From NCBI GenBank assembly GCA_951230915.1, contig OX579641.1:16656254-16720253 (forward strand): a stretch of 64,000 nucleotides of DNA, in the 5' to 3' direction. This document shows, in pieces, positions 35,118 through 45,800 of the stretch. Made by a program: the position numbers and the translations under genes. Below the pieces are notes generated by a model. That model had not been told where the DNA came from, ran no database searches, and worked only from the letters and a program-made list of their open reading frames with translations. This DNA is from Antitrichia curtipendula (taxonomy: Eukaryota; Streptophyta; Bryopsida; Hypnales; Leucodontaceae). Position 1 is the stretch's first letter. The number at the start of each line of letters is the position of its first letter.

Positions 35118-36504
35118 TCTAAACCCCAAAAGATGGCAACCATGATCAACTACATTCACAATTGCATTCACAACAAAGCACTTGGATGAGGTGATTAATC
35201 TTATTGCTACTAAAATCTAAAGAAAATACAACCACAAACAAAATATTAACAACTAATTAGTGGCAAAATTTCTTGTACTACACACTTTTGGCAGATTTGA
35301 AACCAACAATTAGAGACATCTTTCAATTCTAAATTGCAATCATGTGCACTTTTGAATCTGGTAAAAACACAAAGAAAGGAACAACCTTATAAGAAGTGAA
35401 GTGGTAAAAATATAGACAAAATAGACCTAACTAAATATGTGAAGCAGTTTGCAACATCTTTGAGTTCTAAATGGCAATCATAAGAGATATGCCAAATGTC
35501 CATCTATGTAAGGTTTGGAGAATCTTTAGACTTTAACTAATGGAGATGGAAAATGAGCATTGAATTTTAAATCATAACATTCACCTGTTTTTGGAGGATA
35601 CCAAGTACACCATAACATTCAGTAGCAATGAGAAGGATTGCCCTCCCTTGGATGGTATGAAATATTCCACACATCCATCAGTAGCTAAAAGACATTTGTT
35701 ACAAAGTGTCAGAAAACTTTATAGATTACAATTGAGTCACAAATACACATTGCCTAGATAGCAACTCAAAAGTTTGAACTTTTAAATAATTTAAAAAAAA
35801 CACATTCAATTCATCAAAAAAAAAAAACCCGACAACTAAATTACTTAATTTGCTTCCTAAGCCATTCACGGTTTGTATTTTCAATTGCAAAAGCAAAGTT
35901 CTTTATAAACATATGGGGTGGTAAGAGGTGAAACAACCCAAGTGGAATATGTAAATTAGAATTAGTAGGAGCTTTTGAACTACTTATAGTTAAATCAAAA
36001 GCAAGAATTATATTTGAAGTAGAATTTCAGATCTCATTAAAAATAGTAAAATAAATAATTAAATAGATCCTAAAAAAATTAAAAAACTAAGTTAAATTTC
36101 ATATTCAAAAATCCATTTGAGATTTTGAGCCTCCAATAAAAAATTATGGACAAATTTCAAAGAAGGGTTGGAAGGGACATTTTCCTTAACATTTTTAAAC
36201 ATCCTCTTTGAATTTTGTCTATAACTTTTGATTCGATGATTGAAATCTCAAACAATTTTAACAACCTTTTTTCATTTCAAAGTTTTTTGAGAAAAGTTAT
36301 TCTATTATGCCAAAATGAGGTCTGAAGTTTTACTCCAAACATACATTTTAACAATGAATGGTCAAGCTCTCATCTTCAAATTATTCCATACTCTTTGAAG
36401 ACTCATGATGGACTCATTTCCATACAAAAATGACGTCTCCACCCTACATTCTTACAAATGCCAATGATGCAATTCCTTCATTTCACTATCAAAATTTGTT
36501 TTTG
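35118..36504. other. AT-rich intergenic DNA
   Basis: No coding exon or RNA gene is visible. The A+T content is very high, with several poly-A runs. Confidence 0.5.
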
Positions 36505-36752
36505 CATTAGATGTTTTTAATCCTTGTGAAGGGCTACAAGTTCCCTTGGGTTCCTAGACTCTGAAAACTGCACCACAGCAGCTGCTTGACATAGCAGAGA
36601 GATTGCCATGTCATTTTTTTCATTTTTTTTCAATTTTTATTTTTTTATTTTTTTCAAAATTCTGATAGCGGCCGTTCTTTAACTACTAGGGGGAACAATG
36701 CCGGGAACAAGCCTGAAACGGCTCTCCAGCCCCCCCCCAAACACATCTAATG
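36505..36752 (+). mobile_element. MITE family E, copy 1
   Basis: About 248 bp, with inverted ends CATTAGATGTTTTTAATCC and, in reverse complement, CATTAGATGTGTTTGGGGGG. Blocks TTCCTAGACTCTGAAAA, CAGCAGCTGC, GATTGCCA.GTCATTTTT, CCGTTCTTTAACT.CTAGGGG and GGAACAAGCCT.AAACGG recur in the copy at 62776-63079 on the opposite strand. An AT-rich middle separates two GC-richer ends. No coding capacity. Confidence 0.75.
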
Positions 36753-37003
36753 ATGTAGATAGTGAAATTGCAAGGGTATTTGATTTAAAGGATTCCTTGA
36801 ATTTTTGGCAAACTATCTTTTTTTACAATTATTTGTAGATGTGTATGTTTGGTCTTAGAATTAGCAAAAATACCCAGAGCACACCATAAATGTATTACCA
36901 CTATCATAATATTGAAGCTTACATTAATGATACATAGATGAATTTCATAGATGAGGGTTCTAGAGAGGAAAAGGCAGCCTCTTTGAAGGCTACCAAATGT
37001 AGT

Positions 37004-37247
37004 GACTACTAATGAAATTTAGTGTTTGCAACACTAATTACAAACTGAAACATTTAATGGCAACAACGTCTCCAATGTTACCAACACTAAATGGCAACTA
37101 CATTTTCTCAAAAAAAATTAGATTAATATTAAGAGTGTTCACCTTGCTTTGAATACAATATGAATACTAACTATCTACTAAGTAAATGAGAATTAGAGTG
37201 AATAACATGATAAGGTAAATAATGCTAAATTTTATTATTAGTGTAGT
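37004..37247 (+). mobile_element. MITE family C, copy 1
   Basis: About 245 bp, with ends ACTACTAATGAAATTTAG and, in reverse complement, ACTACACTAATAATAAAATT. It shares TTTGCAACACTAATTACAAA, CAACACTAAATGGCAAC, AATATGAATACTAA and AAATGAGAATTAGAGTG with the inverted copy at 42090-42353. No coding capacity. Confidence 0.75.
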
Positions 37248-38330
37248 GATTATCATGTTATAAGAATTATAAACATTTGTTGCATTAGCTAAAATTCATG
37301 AAATCAACACCTTGCAAATGAATGTATGAAACTTGAATCTAAACCAATCTGATTTTGTAGAACTTTGTGCATTTGAATGTCATAAGACTCATAATTTTGG
37401 TACCAATTGAAAAAAATTGATTATGTAGGTGATTGATAAGAGGATTGCCAAAGCTTGCCCAAATTACAAGACAAAGCCAACAACAATCCAATTTGTTGAA
37501 TCCTACTAATCTAATGAAGATATTTTAAAAACATGTACTCTAAAATTGAACCCCCAAAATGAAAACAAAGCATTCAAACGCTAAAGCTTATCCAACCCAA
37601 GGTGACCCTATTCTTTAACCCAATTGTGCCATCTTGCATTCCAATGTAGTGAAAAATGTAGAGGGTTATGTTGCATTATGACTTTTGTAGTGTAGAACTG
37701 AATTGAATATTGATGGTTTTATCACTTCAAGGAACACCACCATGTGGTTTAGACACATAATAAAAGGTTCAATCATTCACTTGTATTCTGTTACAAAATA
37801 AAATGATGAATCCAATCAATCTAAGTATATGCAATGACAAAAGAGATGACAATGGGTCATCTTACCTTACTTGTTGAAATATGGGATATGGACCAATGTA
37901 GAAGTCGTAGTATAAGGGTGCTTTTTTGTAGACGTCAAGTCTTGTGGGCTTGGAAGATACACTGGCTAGCATAAATAGTTATACAATGGAAGCTAATTCA
38001 AAGAATTTGCTACCATTCCTACATAATATAAAAAAAAATTGAAAGTAAAAGACTATAAGAGTATATAGTTGCAATAAACATGTAGCACAACCTTTGAAGT
38101 TGAAATATGAACCCAAAAAATTTAGCTTAATTCAAATATGCAACTAAGATGTACAATTCTTTATACAAAAATTGATAATATTCTACATTACTTGTAGAAA
38201 ATGAAAGTACAAACTACAAAATGACTTCACAACTGAAATATGCAACTTCTAAGCATTCAAGATGACTACCACCGTGTGTAGCCACCTTTTGTTTTGTAAA
38301 TATCAAAAGCTCTTTGAGGCATAGAACATA
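37248..38330. other. AT-rich intergenic DNA
   Basis: Nothing recognisable except what may be the outer flank of the Tc1-like element. Confidence 0.5.
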
Positions 38331-40505
38331 TCAACTTCCTAACAACATCAATCTCAATACTATACCAAATTTCTTATATCTTCTCCTATAAATCTGGTTT
38401 TTCTTAGTGGATTTCCTCTCATACCTTCTCATATGACGATCTACTGCATTCCAAAAGTGTTTTATAGGATTGAGGTCAGGGGATTGCAGTGGGTGCCAAA
38501 TAACCTTAAACTTATGTGCAAGCAACCAATCTACAACATAATTTGTAGTACGTTTGGGGTCATTTAGTAGAAGAAAATGAAGGATTTTGCAACTACAAAG
38601 AACAACCAATTTTTGGGTTGCATTGGACATTTGTAACTGTGAGAATCTGAAGGTCCATAGTTGTTGTGGACAAGTTTTATAGTCGTATCATAGTTGCAAG
38701 GTGAAACGGGATTGTTTCTCATTTAGTAGTTTATTTAGAACTTCATCGATGCGTTTTATGACATGGTTGCTTATGTGGTATTCGCTACCACATAAGGTCG
38801 GTCACTCAATTTATGAGTTGTACAATTTATTGGCAACTCGTTTATGACTAATGTATGACTCATTTTGCACTCATTTGTAACTCTATTGTAACTCATCAGT
38901 GACTCATTTGCGACTCATCTGTGACTTATTTGCAACTTCTCAATGACTTCATTGCAATTTGTCTGTGACTCATTTGTAACTTATTTGCGGTATATTTGCG
39001 ACTTGTTTGTCACTTGTAGAATATGTAGATTTCAAAATCTACTAAATGTAGAAATCTACAAACTATGGAAATCTTAAAATTCTATTAACAAAATTCATTA
39101 CATGAGGATACAACTACTTACAAGTCTTATATGTCCAACCTAATGGTACTCTTGACAATTTATGTATTGAGACAATCGGAAAATGATTTGGAAACAAATA
39201 GGAAACGACTATTAAATGACTACAAAACAACTAGGAAACGACTATCAAATGACTAAAAAACAACTAAAAAACAACTATTGTTATTTTACAGCTGCAATTG
39301 TTTTCTAGTCATTTCCTAATCATTTTTTGTGATTGCAATTGACATGGTAGTTATCATATAGTGTGAATTAGTCCACATCGATAACTATGATGAATATTGG
39401 ATGGAAGATAACTTACATTCATTCTAATTTGAACTATATTACAACTCTCATAATCCTATACTTCATTCTATGATTGCTTTTTGACTAAAACAATGTATCC
39501 ACTTTATTCTACATCTACTTTGCAACTAAAACATTGTACTAATAATTTAAAGCAATTATGTCAAGCAATGACATAAGAATTTGGTACATATAAAAAAGGC
39601 TACAATTGTAGAATAGTTGTATGGGACACTTATTTGCATTTTAACCGGTTGTGGCAGATACATTTTTCTCCTAATGATTGTCATATTGTAAAATGACACT
39701 CTCTTCCTCTAAACCTTGCATGCATATAGTTTCCATAAGTTCTTTCTCCAAAATCTCTGGATACACATATTTATCCATCTTCCCTTCAATCAAATGAAGC
39801 TTGTTAGTTCCTTCCCAACTCAAACAATCCCAAACCATTATACTTCCTCCCCCATGCTTAACTATACATTGCACATGTTGGTCTAAGAGACACTCTGTAT
39901 TTTTTCTCAACAATATGGTTGTCCATTTGAGCAAAAAAGGTTAAAGTTTGACTCATCAAAAAAGATGACAAAACTCCAATCTTCCAAATTGAAAGGATTG
40001 CTTTTCTTTGCCTGTTGAAGACAAAACGCTCTATGCTTCTTTGTCAAAAGTGGCTTTTTGACCTTTACATGTGCTTGCAAGCCTTGATTTTGAAGACTCC
40101 TTCTAACTGTATCATTACTCAATTGCATGCCCTCAAACCTTAATCGTCTTCCTATTGCTACAATGGTACTAATACTTTGATCATTTAACCTCCTTACAAT
40201 ATCACAATTGTTGCACTTATCAAGAATTGGAGGTCTACCAAGTGAAATTTTGTCTCTCAAACTCCTTCTTTCACCAAATCTTTGTACTATGTTACTACAA
40301 GTACTTCGAAGAATGCTCAAAACTATTGAAATTTCAACATAAGAGTTGCTTCACTCATGCATCTCAAGAATTGTCTTTCTCTCAGTTTCACATCTCCTAG
40401 GAACCAAAGTGAGTCACTTAGAACCTCTCTAAAATGTTGTAATTTTTTGTAGCATAAGAAAACTTCAAAACAACATTTGCATTGAAAAGATAGTGGTGTG
40501 CACAA
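38331..40505 (-). pseudogene. Tc1-type (DD34E) transposase, broken
   Basis: Reading 5' to 3' on the minus strand: a paired-type helix-turn-helix region (NIVQRFGERRSLRDKISLGRPP, NDTVRRSLQNQGLQA), a first catalytic block (FVIFFDESNF), HGGGSIMVWDCLSWEG, then ILQYDN, and after a 1.1 kb insertion DPKRTTNYVVDWL and HPLQSPDLNPIKHFW. The spacing from the second Asp to the NPI(E/K) position is 34 residues, as in Tc1 elements. The third catalytic residue, normally Glu, is Lys. There are frame changes near 40320 and 39920. The gene is dead. No terminal inverted repeats were identified. Confidence 0.85.
38565..39676. mobile_element. 1.1-kb insertion inside the Tc1-like gene
   Basis: The transposase motif QYDN/DPKRT is split exactly here. 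Rejoining the flanks restores the conserved motif. ATT occurs at both junctions (38562-38564 and 39677-39679), so a 3-bp target duplication is likely. The ends are roughly inverted: TAGTAGAAGAAAATG on the left and CATTAGGAGAAAAATG in reverse complement on the right. Inside are two degenerate short-period arrays: near 38800-39010 (TGACTCATTTG-like) and near 39190-39330 (AAACGACTATCAAATGACTA-like). No transposase is encoded. Confidence 0.7.
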
Positions 40506-42089
40506 CTTGTGTGCATATTAAGTTGTACACACTACTTCAAGATATTTCATAATGTAGATTTTTTAAGTGGCTAATTTTGAAAAAAATGATGTTAATTACA
40601 TACTATGTTTTTTTTTTCATAAATGCAATAAAATAAATCCTTAATAGCTTCACTTTTCAACCATTGCTTGAGCTATTTCGGAAAAACACCTTTCTGTCCA
40701 AATACTGATGATGCCCATTGTACATGCAAAGGTGCAAGGGATGGAACTAGAGCCCAAACTAGAGCTACTCTAGAAGCTTTAAATTGGAAGCTCTTTAAGA
40801 ACTCTATTCCCAACAATCCTTGACAATGTTTCTTTAAGTATCCAATTTATTGTTGTCAACGTTGCTGTGTGCAAATTCAATCAATGGAAGAGAACTTAAA
40901 AAGTTTAAAGAAAACATGTCATAAGAGAAATTTCAGCCCTTTAGAGGGCTGTTTGATGACATAAAAATGTACAAATGGAGAAAATATTAGCTCAAATCTT
41001 GTCACAAAGAATCTTGCCAGTTAGCTTGCGTGTCCCATTAGATTGGTGATTAAAAAATATTTTTGATTTTGATTTTTTTGCACATTGGCCAAAAGTCAAA
41101 CGGCCCTCCACAAGGCCTAGATTTTCTCTAATGCAATGCTTTGAAAAGTCCAAAATAGAACTCGTGGTCTCGATTTAGTGCAAGGCAAAAAATCTAGAAT
41201 CAATGGCACCAGTTTCACAAAGTCATTCCATTTACATTGAAAACTATTTATTCAAGAATATGATAAATCTTTCCATTGATATATCATTAGTACAAAACTA
41301 TCCTTGAATTATAACATGACCACATTTTTTTATTTTTTCTAATATCTTAGTGTTAAATTTTGTTATAACTTATTGAAACTTATTGTTGAAACTTATTAAA
41401 TGTATTATACTAAATAAATTTGAACAAATTTGAACAATAATTTGCTAAGAAGGAAATAAGATATTTAGCATGATGCTTTTAACAAAGTTCTATTCAAATT
41501 TGTTATAACCAATTAAATATAACATGTGGTATAACATGTGCTTTTAAGTATCAATTGTTCTTAACAAAATCTTATGCAACAATACAAAAAAGTTACAAAA
41601 TATGATTATGTTACAATCTACGGGTGATATTATACCAGTTACTGTTATTTTAAAACATGGTTTTGACCTTCAAGATGATTGCTTTTGTTGAGCTAACAAA
41701 AGCATATTCAATACTAGTCAATATAAAAATAAAAAAAATAAAAAAAATAAAAAAAAAATATATATATATATATAATAAACTTCTATTAGAAAAAATGAAT
41801 ACCTAACCACATAATGATTACATACACAAAAAATAATTTTTGTAAGCTCTAAAATTTTAAACTGTTTTTATAAAGAGAGTAGTAAATGTATGTTGTAATA
41901 AATGTATGATGAAATTTTAGATATCAAACTTAAAAATTTGAAATAAGCAATTTGATAAATTTGATAAATTTGATGCATAGAATTATAAATATAAAATATC
42001 CGACAACAATTGTTTATTTCTCAATATAATTTTTTTTGAAAAAATAAAAAACCAAAAAAATTTAACATGTCTCTACAAAAGTATTCATA
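40506..42089. other. AT-rich intergenic DNA
   Basis: No gene recognised. A low-complexity A-rich plus (TA)n tract lies at about 41727-41775. Confidence 0.5.
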
Positions 42090-42353
42090 CTACTAATAAT
42101 GAAATTTAGTATTATTCATCCTATTATGTAATCCACTCTAATTCTCATTTAGTTGATAATTAGTATTCATATTGAATGTAGATTTAGTGCATGGTGAACT
42201 ACCTATCTTAATTTTAGTTATTTTGGTAGAAATTTAGTTGACAATTAGTGTTCATGTTGCCATTTAGTGTTGATAACATTAATGGTGTCGTTGTCATTTT
42301 GTGTTAGAATTTGTAATTAGTGTTGCAAACACAATATTTCATTATTAGTGTAG
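42090..42353 (-). mobile_element. MITE family C, copy 2
   Basis: About 264 bp, inverted relative to the copy at 37004-37247. Ends are ACTAATAATGAAATTTAG and, in reverse complement, CACTAATAATGAAATATTG. It ends about 450 bp upstream of the SUD1 start codon and so may lie in or next to that promoter. Confidence 0.75.
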
Positions 42354-42801
42354 CGAAAAGAAACCTTGAATATTTGATCAAGAACCCACGAAGTAGACGA
42401 ACGAATGAACGAACGAAGCAGCCGTCCTCGTCGAAGTGGACGAAAGAGAGTAACCAACGAACGAAGCACCCTTCTTCGTCGTCGTCTTCTTCTTCCTCAT
42501 CGGCATCCCAGATGCTACACCCATGGGCTGTCCATGTGTTGGTTTTGCACTGATCCCCGACCGACTTCTCGGGCCTTCATGGTGCCCCAAACCCTAGCTT
42601 AGCCATCTCCCGCTCTTCGTCACGCACATCGCCGAGACACCCCAGAACAATAATCCTCACTTCTATCTCCTCTTCTGAGGGCGGATTGTACGGGATGATG
42701 GAGTGATCCGGGAGGAGGTTGAGGAAGCGCAAACTTGACGCCCTTAACTTACTTTGCACGTCTTCGTCGGGATTGTTGATTTCGTTTTGGAGGTCTCGAT
42801 T
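42354..42801 (+). promoter_or_regulatory. SUD1 5' leader and proximal promoter
   Basis: GC content rises sharply at 42385. GAAC-type short repeats (GAACGAATGAACGAACGAAG) and TCGTCGTCGTC runs are typical of a plant 5' leader. Upstream ATG codons are present, for example at 42508, 42528 and 42579, so upstream reading frames could reduce translation. No TATA box could be assigned. Confidence 0.4.
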
Positions 42802-45800
42802 ATGGAGGAGATTGGTGCGGTGGAGCCGCCGCGGACGGATGCGCAAGGTTTAGCGGAGGAGGAAGGCGAGAGGGTGGGTGGAAGGGAGGAAGAGGAGGAA
42901 GCGGGCAACAATCGGAATCATCTGCATCCACTACAGGAACAGAAACAACAACACGAACAGCAGAAACAACTGCAGCAGCAACAACAACAACAACTGCCGG
43001 ATGGAGATCCCGACGACGAAGAAGATGTTTGTCGAATCTGTCGGACGCCGGGAGAGGCGGATTCGTCGTTGTATCATCCCTGTGCTTGTAGTGGCAGTAT
43101 CAAGTATGTCCACCAGGAATGCCTTCTGCAATGGCTCAACCATAGCAATGCTCGACAGTGCGAGGTACGGACGACTATTTGGGGTTTGGAGTTGGAGTTG
43201 GTGGAAAGAAGATATGATCTCCTCTTGGTTGCAGGGGGGAATTCTGAGGCTAGGTTTGGAGTTTGTAGATCCGGATTCTGAATGGGGAACATTTGCTGCT
43301 GCTGTATGAATATGGTAGAGGATGGCCATATATGTTGTCGTTTTGGCTTTTGTTTGTTGCTGATCGATAGGTTCAGAGTGTGTTATCAAGTAGATGAATT
43401 TTGTACGGGAGCTGAAATTTGCCGGGAGTTCAGTTTTCTGATATTTTGATTTGTAGCATGTTGTGGTTGGAGTTTTAGTTATTCTGGTATTAGGGCTTGG
43501 TAGGACGACAATTTTCGTGATTGGATTTATTTTAGGTTTAGATAATGACGCTTTGTTTGATTGATGATGCAGGTGTGCAAGCACATGTTCTCATTTTCGC
43601 CTGTATACGCTGAGAATGCACCTGCCAGGCTTCCCGTGCAGGAGCTTTTCTTAGGGATGACGTTGAAGGCTCTGAAAGGAACACGCTTCTTTGTTCGCCT
43701 GCTATTTGTAATCTGTGTGTGGCTTCTGCTGATCCCCTTCGTGACACTTTGGATTTGGAGATTTACGTTCGTTCGGAGTTTGATTGAAGCCAAGAGTCTC
43801 TTTTTCAGCCGGTGGACTTTTGGCCTGTTACTCACGGACTGCTTGCACGGATTTCTGCTGTCAGCTGGAATTGTTTTTATCTTTCTCGGTGTTACGTCGT
43901 TACGGGAGTATTTTCGACATCTGCGTGAAATAGCTGGAGGACAGGATGGCGACAGGGATGACGAAGGGATGGACAGGGGGTTGGGGGGCCGAGCTGGCAG
44001 GCGCATAGGTCAGGTTGTTGCTGGAGTTAGGGGTTTTGGTGGTGACGGGGGCCAGGCAATGGGAGGGCCGCATTTCAATCATGATGTAGCTGTTGTACCT
44101 GTTCCTGCTCAGGGTCTTGCCGCTGGAGCTGGTCAGATACTGCGCCGAAACGCTGAGAATGTAGCTCTTCGCTTGGAAATGCAAGCCGCACGACTTGAGG
44201 CTCATGTTGAACAAATGTTTGATGCAGTTGAGGATGCTGACGGTGCTGAAGATGTACCGTTTGATGAACTTGTGGGGATGCAAGGACCTGTTTTCCACTT
44301 ACTCGAGAATGCAGTTACAGTAAGTTTCACTCTGGATGTGGCAATCAAACTTGAGGAAGACGGAATTTGCAGAAGAAGTTTGACACTTTTGCTCCTGTGT
44401 TTTAATTGTTTAGTGTTTATTTATTTAATTTTGGGTTAGGTTATGTAGTTGTCTTTGCCCCCTGATCATTTCTGAGAGTTTATGCTTGTGACTCAATTAG
44501 AAATTTACGACTCTGGTTTTTTGTATGCAGGTGCTGCTGAGCAATGCAATATTTCTTGGAATTGTTGCTCTTATACCTTTTACTCTAGGTCGGATTATTA
44601 TATCTCTTTTCTCGAAGATAATAGTAGCCACAGGAAGCGTCAGAAGCATGGCGCGTAGGTCAGAGGCATCTATCGGCGTCTTTGGTGTGAATGGCAACTC
44701 TTCTGTCGGAGGTTTGGACGTGAGTCCTGATTCTCTGTTGATGGGAGAACAGAAAGAAAGTAATACTAGCTTTTTTAATATGTTGGCTGGAGTCATTTCA
44801 GATGGCAATGCAACAGTTACAGTTGATGCAGTCACAGAAGATATGGTGTCAGCGTTCAAGTTTTCAGATGCATCAACAGTGGCTGTAGGTTATATGGCAA
44901 TCTTTTCAGCTATATTGTTCTACCTAGGACTTATTGCTCTCATAAGATACAGTCGAGGGGAACCTATGACCGTTGGAAGAATTCGTGGAGTTGCCTCTAT
45001 GGCTGAGGCTGCGCCATCTGTAGCTCGACAGATCATAGCCGGAGTGAGCTACATGGCCACTGGGACAAAGGTGGCATTTTTGCTCTTCATCGAGCTTGGA
45101 GTGTTTCCGCTACTGTGTGGATGGTGGCTGGATATTTGCACTTTGGGAATTCGTGACGTAACACTCACTCAAGCGGTATCATTTTTCATGTCATCTCCTT
45201 CAATGAGCTCCTTTCTTCATTGGCTAGTTGGGATCGTCTATATGCTGCAGATCAGCATATTTGTGAGCCTGTTGCGAGAGGTATCATTTGTCTTCCTTCA
45301 TAATTCACTTCGTCATATACTTTTTTCAATTTTGCAAGTATCCTTGTAACCTTATTAGTGGTGCTGGTATGAAAGATACTGATAATTCTAGGATTCGTCT
45401 GCTGTACCGGGCTTATTTAACCTTCATTAATTTCATTTGCTGCAACTAGAAAAGGTAAATGCTATGGATGTAACGAATGAGGTGCATGTATTCCCGCTAC
45501 TTTATCCTTCTTCATCAGCTGGTCGTGTTTTGCATTTCAGGTACTTAAACCAGGAGTTTTGTATTTCCTACGGGATCCGGCTGATCCAAACTACAATCCA
45601 TTTCGAGATCTTATCGATGATCCTCTACACAAGCATGCACGTCGGGTTCTCCTTTCTGTGGTGGTCTATGGCAGTCTTATTGTTATGCTGGTGTTCTTGC
45701 CTGTTCGACTGGCAATTTCAATTGCGCCTCATATGTTTCCTCTGGATATAAGGTGAGACTCAACTTTTGCAGTCGATTGAGCAATTTATTACTGTGTAGC

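Noticed and set aside
42931..43584. 217-codon minus-strand frame with a long Leu run opposite SUD1 exon 1
   Set aside because: The Leu/Phe-rich text is the antisense of the Gln tract and spans a real exon and intron of SUD1.
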